This document shows positions 18,449 to 26,206 of a DNA stretch of 37,620 nt, in pieces. The DNA is taken from the IMG/VR virus record IMGVR_UViG_3300010938_000086, positions 1-37,620 of that record, one strand, 5' to 3'. The DNA comes from a virus. The translations under genes and the position numbers were made by a program. The notes under the pieces were generated by a model that searched no databases, was not told the origin of the DNA, and worked only from the letters and a program-made list of their open reading frames with translations. Numbering within the stretch: position 1 is the first letter of the stretch; every line of letters begins with the position of its first letter.

Positions 18449-19212
18449 ACAATAACGGAATGCTGCACGTCGATTCTGTCATCGAACAGGTCAAGAGCGC
18501 AGGTCTTGGCTTTGAGCGCATCGAGAAAATCAGCGGCACGACGTATAAGGACAACTCTACGATTATCATCATTCCGACTCGCGGGATGATTCATTGGCGC
18601 GTCGCACAGGCGTTGAATGGACTCATATCCTTTATGAATCAGAAGCGGGCGATGTTCTTCGCAGTCGGACACGAAGTTGGCATCGCGTATAACACGATGA
18701 TTCAGAACATTCTTGCCGACCCACAGTTGTCAACGTGGACGTATATTATGACAATTGAGGACGATAACATCGTTCCGCCCGACGCTCACATTCGCCTCGT
18801 CGAGTCAATCGAACTTGGCTTCGATGCGGTGAGCGGCATTTACTTCACGAAGGGTGATTACAATATGCCAATGTGCTACGGCGACCCTGATGAATTTCGT
18901 CGAACGGGCGTGCTCGAATTTCGCCCAAGAAACATCGCAGACCTGCTCAAAAGCGGCGGCAGTGTAGTTGAATGCAACGGAATCGCTATGGGCTGTGCGT
19001 TGTGGCGAATGTCGATGTTTAAGGAGATGAGAGACGTTTGCAAGAATATGTGGTTTCAGACAATCAATGATGTAATCGACGGAAAGGGCGTTGTTTGCCA
19101 GACGCAAGATTTAGGATTTTGCGGCATTGCAAAACGTGCAGGCAAGCGATTCGCGGTTGATTTGCGCGTGAGAGTCGGACACATTGACCCAGCGACGAAT
19201 GTTGTATATTGA
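18445..19212 (+). CDS. Glycosyltransferase-like protein (GT-A fold, family 2 type)
   Basis: The 255-residue protein has an N-terminal nucleotide-binding pattern (NSTIIIIPTRGMIHWRVAQAL, about 38-58), then YIMTIEDDNIVPPDAH (100-115), where EDD sits at the place of the metal-binding DxD motif of GT-A enzymes. Later GFDAVSGIYF and CNGIAMGCALWR fit the acceptor half. It would transfer a sugar from a nucleotide-sugar to a phage or host acceptor. It follows the fibre with an ATGA overlap and is near a methyltransferase, so glycan modification on virion or cell surface is possible (inference). Confidence 0.6.
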   Translation: MNNNGMLHVDSVIEQVKSAGLGFERIEKISGTTYKDNSTIIIIPTRGMIHWRVAQALNGLISFMNQKRAMFFAVGHEVGIAYNTMIQNILADPQLSTWTYIMTIEDDNIVPPDAHIRLVESIELGFDAVSGIYFTKGDYNMPMCYGDPDEFRRTGVLEFRPRNIADLLKSGGSVVECNGIAMGCALWRMSMFKEMRDVCKNMWFQTINDVIDGKGVVCQTQDLGFCGIAKRAGKRFAVDLRVRVGHIDPATNVVY

Positions 19213-19243
19213 CACGACGCGAGAAATTTGATAGCGTGAATAT

Positions 19244-19426
19244 ATGAAGTGTCGGCACTGCGGGCATTTCACGGGCGTTCTATACAGCGGACTGTGCTAT
19301 TGCTGCTTTTTCGCAGCACAATTGCCGCCTGTGAAGACGAGTTGGGAAAGCGATGAAGAAATGGAGAAAAAGAAACGTGAAGAGAAAGAAAAGAAAGCGA
19401 AGAAAGGACACGGTGGTAAAAGTTAG
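19244..19426 (+). CDS. Zinc-knuckle small protein, 60 residues
   Basis: MKCRHCGHFTGVLYSGLCYCC holds a four-Cys site (C3, C6, C18, C21, with C20 nearby), followed by a highly charged tail (MEKKKREEKEKKAKKGHGG). The N-terminal 25 residues closely match the gene at 35192 (KCxxC...T.VLY.GLC..C). The ribosome site is weak. Function unknown; probably a nucleic-acid or protein binding zinc module. Confidence 0.6.
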   Translation: MKCRHCGHFTGVLYSGLCYCCFFAAQLPPVKTSWESDEEMEKKKREEKEKKAKKGHGGKS

Positions 19427-19499
19427 TGGACGAAAATTGGTTAGCATCACGCCATACAAAGTGTCAGATTTGATTGCCGAAGGACGAAATGAGCGTTGA
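19413..19499 (+). CDS. Possible 28-residue overlapping reading frame
   Basis: A GTG start at 19413 follows AAAGGA by five bases and reads VKVSGRKLVSITPYKVSDL... to TGA at 19497-19499. It fills the gap between the zinc-knuckle gene and the methyltransferase and overlaps both. The sequence is not low in complexity, but it is too short to judge. Confidence 0.25.
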   Translation: MVKVSGRKLVSITPYKVSDLIAEGRNER

Positions 19500-20112
19500 A
19501 GTTGCGCCGAAAATAGTTGCGCCCAAGAAATTACTTAAATTAGATTTGGCGTGCGGACAAAATGTGCGCGAGGGCTACGAAGGCGTTGATTTCGTTAAAA
19601 CTCCGCAAGTGAAATATGTAGTCAACCTGCTAAAATTTCCGTTTCCATGGGATAACAATAGCGTAGAAGCAATACATTGTTCTCATTTCATCGAGCATAT
19701 TCCGCAATGCTACGTTACGCCTGATAATGAATACGTGCTTGTTCCAACATCACCAGAAGATAAGGATTTATTTTTTGCGTTTTTTGATGAATGCTATCGT
19801 ATTCTTGCGCCGAATGGACAAATGACCGTCATTGCCCCGTCAGCGCGTAGCAATCGTGCATGGCAGGATAGCACTCATCGTCGGGCAATCGTCGCCGAGA
19901 CGTTCTTATATCTCAACGCCGATTGGCGAAAGATGAATAAACTCGACCATTACAACGTTCAATGCCACTTCGGAATCAATGTCAATCCGACTGTTCCCGC
20001 AGAGTTGACGCTGTTTTCACCAGAGGTTCAGGCGAGGAGATTCAACTGCGAATGGAACACGACGATTGATTGGGTGGCACAGTTAGTTGCAATAAAAGAT
20101 GCCAGACGATAG
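19489..20112 (+). CDS. SAM-dependent methyltransferase
   Basis: The 207-residue protein has the SAM motif I KLDLACGQN (17-25), an acidic strand 2 (GVDF), then VEAIHCSHFIEHIPQ, the post-motif seen in Methyltransf_11-type enzymes, and an ECYRILAPNGQMTVIAPS strand. The substrate is unknown; no DNA-methylase DPPY or cytosine PC motif is present, so a small-molecule, sugar or lipid target is likelier. ATG 19489 with GAAGGA upstream is preferred over a TTG five codons earlier. Confidence 0.75.
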   Translation: MSVEVAPKIVAPKKLLKLDLACGQNVREGYEGVDFVKTPQVKYVVNLLKFPFPWDNNSVEAIHCSHFIEHIPQCYVTPDNEYVLVPTSPEDKDLFFAFFDECYRILAPNGQMTVIAPSARSNRAWQDSTHRRAIVAETFLYLNADWRKMNKLDHYNVQCHFGINVNPTVPAELTLFSPEVQARRFNCEWNTTIDWVAQLVAIKDARR

Positions 20113-20251
20113 AAGGTTAAGCCGCCGCAATTGGCTCAAAGCGCGGGCGATTGTCGCGCGGAATCCGAAGTATCGGAAAATGAGCAAGGAGCGACGGCGT
20201 CGAATTGCCGCAGGAATCGGCTGGCAAATTCAAGAATCACGAGGGCGATAA
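20099..20251 (+). CDS. Small Arg-rich protein, 50 residues
   Basis: ATG 20099 lies within the end of the methyltransferase gene, and TAA overlaps the holin-like ATG (TAATG at 20249-20253). The product MPDDRRLSRRNWLKARAIVA... is very basic (about one third Arg/Lys), with no Cys. The gap-free coupling on both sides argues it is real. Function unknown. Confidence 0.5.
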   Translation: MPDDRRLSRRNWLKARAIVARNPKYRKMSKERRRRIAAGIGWQIQESRGR

Positions 20252-20484
20252 TGGATTTCAAATTTACGAAACATCAGGCGTATGTTATCGTGTTGGTTGC
20301 TCTGCTTTGTATTGCGGGGCTTGAAGTGGTGGCGTTAATGAAGGGCATCGACGGAGCATTGATGGCGACATCGATGGGACTCATCTTCGGAATTGCGGGA
20401 TATGCAGTTGGTAAAAAGGAGTCAAGCAATGTTCAGAAAACTCCTGATAATGATGGTTCTGGCGGGAGCGGCGGCACTCAGTAG
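20251..20484 (+). CDS. Holin-like membrane protein, 77 residues
   Basis: It has two hydrophobic helices, about 9-30 (AYVIVLVALLCIAGLEVVAL) and 36-54 (ALMATSMGLIFGIAGYAVG), joined by a short loop with K and D, and a hydrophilic Gly/Ser-rich tail. Small two-helix proteins with a charged tail at the end of the late operon fit class II holins, which open the inner membrane at lysis. The lipoprotein gene starts inside its 3' end. No endolysin is recognised next to it, so the assignment stays tentative. Confidence 0.5.
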   Translation: MDFKFTKHQAYVIVLVALLCIAGLEVVALMKGIDGALMATSMGLIFGIAGYAVGKKESSNVQKTPDNDGSGGSGGTQ

Positions 20485-20644
20485 TTGCAAGAGCGTCGAA
20501 GTCGGGGGCTGAATCGTCTACAAGGACGCAAAGGTTTGCGTAACACACACTCCCGACGGGAAAACAAAGATTGAGTTTGAAGGTCAACTCACACCAGAAG
20601 ACATCGAGAAAATCAAAGAATCAATCCTGAAGCACAAAGATTAG
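20429..20644 (+). pseudogene. Lipoprotein (outer-membrane spanin-like?) interrupted by an in-frame TGA
   Basis: ATG 20429 follows AAAAAGGAGTC. The start MFRKLLIMMVLAGAAALSSC is a lipoprotein signal peptide with lipobox LSSC (Cys 20). After SVEVGG, TGA at 20510-20512 stops the frame, but the frame stays open for 43 more codons (IVYKDAKVCVTHTPDGKTKI...) to TAG 20642-20644. The downstream part looks like real protein and has no start codon. One base change (TGG to TGA, Trp) would explain it. Options are a sequencing or population variant, a true truncation, or readthrough. A small lipoprotein beside a holin-like gene suits a spanin component. Confidence 0.6.
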
Positions 20645-22122
20645 AGGGCATATCGCCAATACGCGCGGGGGTGATGCAGGATAATGAATCTTTCCTTCAC
20701 TCTCGTTGCGCCGACATAGAAGACGCGATGCTCGCTTGACGGGTCTTCCCACAGTTGCGCACGGACACCTCGCGTTATCGCATCACATAGCGCGACACAA
20801 TCCGCTTCATCGCCCTTGACGCCGTGAATGGTAGAGATAAATAATCGGTCATAGGTGTTCGTCGGGTCGGACGCGTTCGTCCAGAATCGCAAGGCGTCTT
20901 TCTGATTTGCGTCCAACTTCATACATTCGAGCGGACGCTCGGCACAGAGTTTGTAGGCGCGGCGGACACGCTCGTCCTGCTCGGACAGTTTGAAGATTTC
21001 AGTTGCGCTTTTCAGGCGGCATGCCTTCTTGAACCCTCGCGGGAGAGACCACTCGACGTCCCGACTGTGCATAAACGGTAATGTTCGGCACATCTCTGGA
21101 TAGGTTATAATCTCGCCGCGAACGATTCGGTGAATGATGTTCAGGGCGTCGAACGGCTCGCGCGATGGTGCTTCGACGCGATTGCTCTTGAACGGAACGA
21201 ACCGCTCTTTAAGGAAATTCGCAAAATCAACAAGGTAGTATCGATTTCGGAACAGGACGAACCACGAGCGGTTCGAGTTAATCGCGGCATTACAGACGCT
21301 CTCGAAGTCGCTCATTCGTTGCATCTCGCCGTGTTCCTTCCGCAAGGTATGAATCTTATTCAGGTAACACTCTGGATTACGAGAGACAAGCGAGAGAGCG
21401 AAGTCGAGCATTCGTTGCGGCACACGGTGGGACTTATCGAGGATAATGGTCTTGGTCGCCTTGATGTCGGTGAAGTGAGAGGGGACTGCGCCAGCGTAAG
21501 AGTAAATCGCTTGGAGGGGGTCTCCGCCAATCCACACTTCCTTCTTGTCGCGGGCAAACTGCCAGATAAGTTTCCACTGAAGCGGAGTTAAATCCTGCGC
21601 TTCGTCAACAAACAGAATATCGGTGTCAAGAACGATTCGTTGTTCGACGGCATCGTAGAGGAGGTCAGTAAAATCCTTTTGTCCTAATTTTTTCTTGACG
21701 TGTTCATAGCACTCGACGAAGCGGTCGAGCGCGTCTTTCTCTGCGCCCTGTGCAATCATCTTGCCCGTGTGCCTGAAATACTCATACAATTGCAGGAGAT
21801 TGTCGCTCTCGATAAGCGGGTCTTCGGGGTTCGGGTGAACGGTGTAGCCGTAGTTTTTCATCTCCTCCCACGTCTTGCCGTTCGTAAGAGCGGGCATTCC
21901 AAGCGCATAGTAGCAATATGAATGTATAGTGCGGATATTGCGAAGGAATGCGTCGGGATATTTCGTGCCTAATCGCCCTCTCATCACGTCTTTGGCTTTA
22001 ACAGTGAAAGTGAAGAATGCGATTGAGTTTCGTCCGACGAGGTCTTCAAATTTTTCTTGCAAGAATGTCGTCTTGCCCGCGCCAGGGACGCCGTAGACCT
22101 TATTGATTATCGTGTTCGGCAT
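20641..22122 (-). CDS. UvrD-like superfamily 1A DNA helicase
   Basis: The 493-residue protein has all SF1 motifs: GVPGAGKTTF (11-20, Walker A), TFTVKAKD (Ia), RTIHSYC, ILFVDEAQD (169-177, Walker B), EVWIGGDPLQAIYSYAGA (III), ILDKSHRVP (IV), FISTIHGVKGDEAD (V) and FYVGATRVKER (VI). It is shorter than UvrD/Rep and closer in size to phage Dda-type helicases. It would unwind DNA 3'-5' during replication or recombination. The start at 22122 follows CAGGAGGAG; an earlier ATG at 22185 lies inside the upstream gene. It is the last gene of the leftward operon. Confidence 0.88.
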   Translation of the reverse strand: MPNTIINKVYGVPGAGKTTFLQEKFEDLVGRNSIAFFTFTVKAKDVMRGRLGTKYPDAFLRNIRTIHSYCYYALGMPALTNGKTWEEMKNYGYTVHPNPEDPLIESDNLLQLYEYFRHTGKMIAQGAEKDALDRFVECYEHVKKKLGQKDFTDLLYDAVEQRIVLDTDILFVDEAQDLTPLQWKLIWQFARDKKEVWIGGDPLQAIYSYAGAVPSHFTDIKATKTIILDKSHRVPQRMLDFALSLVSRNPECYLNKIHTLRKEHGEMQRMSDFESVCNAAINSNRSWFVLFRNRYYLVDFANFLKERFVPFKSNRVEAPSREPFDALNIIHRIVRGEIITYPEMCRTLPFMHSRDVEWSLPRGFKKACRLKSATEIFKLSEQDERVRRAYKLCAERPLECMKLDANQKDALRFWTNASDPTNTYDRLFISTIHGVKGDEADCVALCDAITRGVRAQLWEDPSSEHRVFYVGATRVKERFIILHHPRAYWRYAL

Positions 22123-22759
22123 GCGACTCCTCCTGTTCTTCTGCCTGTTCTGGCAGTGGCTTGTTGACTTCAAATGCGATTCCACGCCTTCGCCATTCGA
22201 CGAGCACCTTTATTGGCATTCGTATTGCGCGGCGAATCTGTCCGTTATACTTGAACTTTACGTGTTGGGCGTCAAGCCGCTGAAGGATTTGCAGCACCTG
22301 TTCAGCGGTGAACAAGATAGGAGAGGCGCGGAGTCGATTCATAATCATATCCCACGAGAAGTAAATCCACCCTCCATCTTCGTCAATGACTTTAGCGGTG
22401 GACAACTCGCTGAAATCCTTTCCTGTGGGTAGAAACGCGATGATGTCCACGATGAGCGAGAATCTCATCTTGGCTTGGTCGTCGGAGAGCACCCTTGAGC
22501 GCATGACGCGTGCATACTCTTTCCAGAGAATCTTGCTAAATTCAGGCGCGTCATGTCCGACGTAACGGAACAACACTTCTTCAAGGTCGGACATGGAGCG
22601 AAATAATTTGTTCGGCAACGCGAGTGTTAGTTTGCGGTCGTCGATTTTACAGGAGACGCAGACGTTAATCTGACATCCGATATTATCCCGTAAATCGACA
22701 TGCAAATCAGACAGGTTGAACGACATCTTATTTTTATTCATCTTGCCATTGCTGCTCAT
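22100..22759 (-). CDS. Unknown protein between primase and helicase
   Basis: The 219-residue product begins with ATGA overlap to the primase and overlaps the helicase start by 23 bases. It has an N-terminal beta-type half (INVCVSCKIDDRKLTLALP), a central helical region, and a part reading FTAEQVLQILQRLDAQHVKF...RRAIRMPIKVLVEWRR that could be a winged-helix DNA-binding domain, then an acidic Glu/Gln tail. Its place suggests a replication accessory factor such as a loader or ssDNA-binding partner, but no family is recognised. Confidence 0.6.
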   Translation of the reverse strand: MSSNGKMNKNKMSFNLSDLHVDLRDNIGCQINVCVSCKIDDRKLTLALPNKLFRSMSDLEEVLFRYVGHDAPEFSKILWKEYARVMRSRVLSDDQAKMRFSLIVDIIAFLPTGKDFSELSTAKVIDEDGGWIYFSWDMIMNRLRASPILFTAEQVLQILQRLDAQHVKFKYNGQIRRAIRMPIKVLVEWRRRGIAFEVNKPLPEQAEEQEESHAEHDNQ

Positions 22760-23655
22760 ATGCGCCTCGTGAGTTTCTTCAACACTTCCACCGTCGCCCC
22801 GCCGTGAACGAACTCAGAGATGTCTTTGAACTGTTCTGGCAAACATATTCGCCAGAGCGTTGCGCGGTTGCGCAGAAGTTTCACCAATTCATCTTTCGCC
22901 CATGCTCCGACTTCGTCATTGTCAAGGCACAGGACGACATTGCGATTGGAGAAATGTTCGATGTTCGCCTCGACTACGGCGGGAATCGTCTTACCGCCAG
23001 CGAGCGATGTGTGAACGTCCACATATGGCATGAGTTGCGAGAGTGTCCAGACATCGCCTTCGCCTTCGGTGATTATGACCGTTTTCGGACTGATGCCAGC
23101 ATATAGAGCGGCACATCCAGAAGCGTCAGGATAAAGTAAACGAGAAGGGCGACCTCGTAGAGACCACTTCCGCCAAGTGATACGTCCACTATCATCCCAT
23201 TGAGCGGCGTGAAAGCGAACATTGACCAGAAGACCTCCTTTGAACACAGGAATTGTGTATGTGCCATTTTCCGTCCCAATCAGAAATCTGTAAATCGTCG
23301 CTCGTTTCAACTGCCGCTTGGCATTAAAAAGTTTGTGTTGCGGCAGTGTTGCGATGAGTCGAGCGCAAGCGTCTTGGAGGTAGGTAAGAGAGGGAAGGGG
23401 GTCGCGTCTGGTTTGGGAGGGGAAGGGACTTATGGGGTGTCCCCGACAGACATGATTGACGACGACCCCCTTTTCACGTTGAAGGAGGAACTGAAGTTTG
23501 CGCTCATCACCGCCGATGTTGCAGGCGTGGCAATACCACAAGCCGCGCTCATCATCGAAGGACAGCGACGGATTGCGGTCGTCGTGAAACGGGCAACGAG
23601 CCATGTTGCGCCGAATCAGCGACGACCCTGCGACCCTAAGCATTTCGCTTATCAT
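22756..23655 (-). CDS. DnaG-type primase (CHC2 zinc finger + TOPRIM)
   Basis: The 299-residue protein has a CHC2 finger with C21, H24, C42 and C45 (CPFHDDRNPSL, YCHACNIGG). The TOPRIM core has EGEGD (197-201) for the catalytic Glu and LDNDEVG (244-250) for the metal-binding Asp pair. It lacks a helicase domain and is much shorter than DnaG. It would make RNA primers for the phage fork. Start 23655 overlaps the small gene upstream; the ribosome site is weak (GGACGG), so coupling is likely. Confidence 0.85.
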   Translation of the reverse strand: MISEMLRVAGSSLIRRNMARCPFHDDRNPSLSFDDERGLWYCHACNIGGDERKLQFLLQREKGVVVNHVCRGHPISPFPSQTRRDPLPSLTYLQDACARLIATLPQHKLFNAKRQLKRATIYRFLIGTENGTYTIPVFKGGLLVNVRFHAAQWDDSGRITWRKWSLRGRPSRLLYPDASGCAALYAGISPKTVIITEGEGDVWTLSQLMPYVDVHTSLAGGKTIPAVVEANIEHFSNRNVVLCLDNDEVGAWAKDELVKLLRNRATLWRICLPEQFKDISEFVHGGATVEVLKKLTRRI

Positions 23656-23857
23656 ATCGCGCCGTCCACTTCTGCTCGTAGTGTGTTCGGTCAGTGCATA
23701 GGTCGCTCATCGCCAGCGACTCGCAGGCGATACGCCATGCTTCGTCCTCGCTTGACGCTTCAACGTGGGCGTAGGAAATCGTAGATAGGTGTTTGCAATT
23801 GAAGACGCCCCGCGAGCAGGCGAGGTCGCTTCTATGCACGAACCGATACGTCCGCAT
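23636..23857 (-). CDS. Small unknown protein, 73 residues
   Basis: ATG 23857 follows AAGGAGGGCGACA, a strong site, and the gene overlaps the nuclease end by 26 bases and the primase start by 20. The product MRTYRFVHRSDLACSRGVFN... has HVEASSEDEAWRIACESL in the middle, a helix pattern common in small phage proteins. Function unknown; the tight overlaps on both sides support it as real. Confidence 0.6.
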   Translation of the reverse strand: MRTYRFVHRSDLACSRGVFNCKHLSTISYAHVEASSEDEAWRIACESLAMSDLCTDRTHYEQKWTARYDKRNA

Positions 23858-24599
23858 TGTCGCCCTCCTTCCCCAAGCAATACTTCCAGAACGGGCATTT
23901 GTCCGCTCCGCACCGCCACGAATTGGGATTGGGCTTAAACACTTCGAGTTGCACGGAGCGAACGAGCGGAGTGAGAAGTGTATGGAAGTATGTCTTCTGC
24001 GCCTGCGGTGAGACCTCGTGGGTGTTGTCCTCGATGATGATTTCTTTAGCATGAATGATGAACTCGACCTTGCGAAGTTTAACGGGGGTGAAATTGCCCT
24101 TGTTTGCAAGGACGGCGTAGTGGACGATTTGAATGTCGAGCGGCTTGGGCGGTTGGCGTTTCCATCGGAGTTTGAACTCATAGACGACACCGTCTATGAG
24201 CATGTCGAAGTAGCCCATAAGCGTCGTGCCGAGAATGCTCACCTCTCGCTTGGCTTCGCATTCGATTGACTTTGCGTCCTTGAGCGAATCGATGAAGGCA
24301 TGGACTTTGGGGTCATCGCCGACGCGCTTGATGTCCTTTACCATGTCGGCTTCGTCGTGGTGTGTCCACGCCTTGTTGGGCTCGGCGTTCGCAATGCTCC
24401 AGAAATACTGTGCGGCGAACTCACCGCTCATAGGTTTCTTGCGAGCGATGGACGCTTGTAATGCTTCGCCCCATGCCTGACCTGCGAGCATCTGGATTGT
24501 GCGCGGCTTGGGGAGTTTAATAATGTGGGCGTAGTTCGCATACGCCTCGCAGTCAAGGTAATCCGTAATGAAAGTTTGAGACAGGTGTCTTGTTTCCAT
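23832..24599 (-). CDS. PD-(D/E)XK exonuclease, Cas4/RecB-like
   Basis: The 255-residue protein has the nuclease core GYFD (D132), YEFK (E141, K143) and the QIVHY motif (Q157-Y161) typical of RecB/Cas4 nucleases. Four Cys, C17 (YLDCEAY) plus C230, C235 and C241 (CGADKCPFWKYC), match the Fe-S cluster layout of Cas4 and AddB. With the annealing protein upstream it likely forms a two-part recombination system: resection to give ssDNA, then annealing. The ribosome site is TTGAAGGAGGTTTATC before ATG 24599. Confidence 0.8.
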   Translation of the reverse strand: METRHLSQTFITDYLDCEAYANYAHIIKLPKPRTIQMLAGQAWGEALQASIARKKPMSGEFAAQYFWSIANAEPNKAWTHHDEADMVKDIKRVGDDPKVHAFIDSLKDAKSIECEAKREVSILGTTLMGYFDMLIDGVVYEFKLRWKRQPPKPLDIQIVHYAVLANKGNFTPVKLRKVEFIIHAKEIIIEDNTHEVSPQAQKTYFHTLLTPLVRSVQLEVFKPNPNSWRCGADKCPFWKYCLGKEGDNADVSVRA

Positions 24600-24620
24600 G
24601 ATAAACCTCCTTCAAGTTAA

Positions 24621-25628
24621 TTAGAATGGAACGTCGTCTATGACCTCAGCGGGCGGTTCTTCGTCCGCTGGGGGTTCTGCTCCTTTTTGTTCGGGCTTTT
24701 GTTCGGTTTGCGGTGGTTCTTCTTTGTCCTTCAACGTTGCTGTTCCATCTTTTCTATACGCGAGCGTTACTGCTCCGCGCATGATTTTGTCGATGGCATC
24801 GCTTATCTCCCTCGATGTAACTTCGGTGAATGATTTTTTCTCGAAGATTTCGGCGATGGCTTTCTCCTGCTCTTTGGAGTCCATCACGTCGTTGTCGCGC
24901 AAGAACTTTCGCAGGACACCGAGTTGACGCTGGGTTGCGGGTTTGTCTGGCTTATTGTTCTCCTGCTCGCCTTGAGCGGGCACGGGCGCAACATTTTGCG
25001 GTGGTGTTGCAACATTTTGCACATGCTGAACAGCATCTTTTCTGCGCCAGCGTGTAACGACCTTGCCCGTGCGGTCTTTCACAGTATAACTGACCGCGAA
25101 CTTCGAGACCCAGCCGCGAACATACGACGGACGCCAGCATTGCGAGGCGACGCCGAGAAACTTGCCTGCGATACGGGTGAGGGCGTTTGCCTTCGCGGCT
25201 TCGAGGGCGGACGCGTAGGTCATGCGCGGATTGTTTTCATAATACTCGGCTTCGCCAATCGCTTCCCCGACATATTTGCCGCGCACGATTAGCACGCAAT
25301 CAACACACATTGTGCCGTTGATGAGTTTGATTTCGCGCGGGACGAGAGTCCACTGCCCGACGCCGAGAACGGCATTGAGTCGGTCGCGAACGAGCATGTG
25401 CGGGACGTAGATTTCGCCCGTTGGGAGAATCTCGACGTCGTTGTCGTCGAACGGAGCGAGGAGTGCGGCGGACTCCTCTTTGGTAAGTTTGAGTGTGCCT
25501 GCGCCTGCGTAGGCAGAAGCAAGCGCATCGGCACTTTGAGCAATTCGAGAAACGGGTTTGGGTTCGTCCTTCGCCAGCGGGTTAATGACCTGCGGCGATG
25601 ACACTGTGATTCCCTTCTTGTCTGTCAT
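24621..25628 (-). CDS. Rad52/Mgm101-type single-strand annealing protein with SSB-like tail
   Basis: The 335-residue protein has a core (about 56-176) reading LLAPFDDNDVEILPTGEIYV, then LNAVLGVGQWTLVP, then MTYASALEAAKANALTRIAG and FLGVASQCW, the typical pattern of phage Rad52/Mgm101-like annealing proteins. The tail has low-complexity Pro/Glu and ends DDVPF, like the DDDIPF tip of bacterial SSB that recruits partner proteins. A promoter lies just upstream and AAAAGGAGGTGTCCA precedes ATG 25628. It pairs with the nuclease downstream. Confidence 0.78.
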   Translation of the reverse strand: MTDKKGITVSSPQVINPLAKDEPKPVSRIAQSADALASAYAGAGTLKLTKEESAALLAPFDDNDVEILPTGEIYVPHMLVRDRLNAVLGVGQWTLVPREIKLINGTMCVDCVLIVRGKYVGEAIGEAEYYENNPRMTYASALEAAKANALTRIAGKFLGVASQCWRPSYVRGWVSKFAVSYTVKDRTGKVVTRWRRKDAVQHVQNVATPPQNVAPVPAQGEQENNKPDKPATQRQLGVLRKFLRDNDVMDSKEQEKAIAEIFEKKSFTEVTSREISDAIDKIMRGAVTLAYRKDGTATLKDKEEPPQTEQKPEQKGAEPPADEEPPAEVIDDVPF

Positions 25629-25646
25629 TGGACACCTCCTTTTGTG

Positions 25647-25675
25647 TTTGTATCATTTCTTTTCTTGTTTGTCAA
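25647..25675 (-). promoter_or_regulatory. Leftward promoter for the recombination/replication genes
   Basis: On the minus strand TTGACA (25675-25670) is followed after 17 bases by TACAAA (25652-25647), with TGA just before it giving an extended -10. It lies 18 bases upstream of the annealing protein start, in one of the few gaps of the leftward operon, and would separate its control from the small genes upstream. Confidence 0.6.
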
Positions 25676-25692
25676 GCCACCGCTCATAGCAA

Positions 25693-25962
25693 TCATAATT
25701 CATAATAAAGTTTAAACCATTTCCTGTCTTGCGTATAAAGTGGTTCATTAGAGGACACTAACTCTTGAGCACACTTGACCAAGTCATCGTGCGTCTTGAA
25801 CCGTGCGGAAAATCTGTGATTGAAATTCACCTCGCAGTATAGATTAAGCACAAACTCCGTTTTTAGAGTATCGTTAGGGCAAATGAACTTGTCTTCACTG
25901 ATGGTAATCTCGCAACAAGGAAACTTGCGCCGCAACAAGTTGAACAATTTGCGGTGTGTCAT
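25693..25962 (-). CDS. Small early protein, 89 residues
   Basis: ATG 25962 (MTHRKLFNLLRRKFPCCEI) is preceded by GAAAGGAGGTGAAATC. An in-frame upstream start inside the previous gene is not used. The C-terminal half (NHRFSARFKTHDDLVKCAQEL) may relate distantly to the three TFFR-type small proteins upstream. It is the last gene of the small-gene array. Unknown function. Confidence 0.55.
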   Translation of the reverse strand: MTHRKLFNLLRRKFPCCEITISEDKFICPNDTLKTEFVLNLYCEVNFNHRFSARFKTHDDLVKCAQELVSSNEPLYTQDRKWFKLYYEL

Positions 25963-25966
25963 GATT

Positions 25967-26206
25967 TCACCTCCTTTCTTGTTTCTCAAGCCACCGCTCA
26001 TATTCCTTATACTGTTCGAGAAACCGCTGGAATGATTCTTCAGTCGGGAAAAATGAAACGTGCGACAAGTTTTCTGCGTCGAGCAAGACGACCTGAATCA
26101 TCTCGCGGGATGGAACTGAACATGCAGAGATGGGATACCGAGCGATAGCAACAATCTTGTCAGTATGGTTGAGTTTTATCAGACGGACTGCTTCTTCATC
26201 TGTCAT
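25967..26206 (-). CDS. Small early protein of the TFFR-type family, 79 residues
   Basis: ATG 26206 follows AGAGGTGAAGCG. The product MTDEEAVRLIKLNHTDKIV... ends in VSFFPTEESFQRFLEQYKEY, which aligns with the MTFFR.F.SEQELR.WLE region of two neighbours. The stop TGA lies inside the ribosome site of the next gene. Function unknown. Confidence 0.55.
   Translation of the reverse strand: MTDEEAVRLIKLNHTDKIVAIARYPISACSVPSREMIQVVLLDAENLSHVSFFPTEESFQRFLEQYKEYERWLEKQERR

Noticed and set aside
20429-20644. Alternative genetic code (TGA as Trp or Gly) for the whole phage
   Set aside because: TGA ends many genes here with ATGA overlaps, including terL, so only a local event is possible.
24621-25628. 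RecT- or Erf-type annealing protein
   Set aside because: The core order (PFDDNDVEILPTGEIYV, then ALEAAKANALTRIAG) fits Rad52/Mgm101-like proteins better than RecT or Erf.
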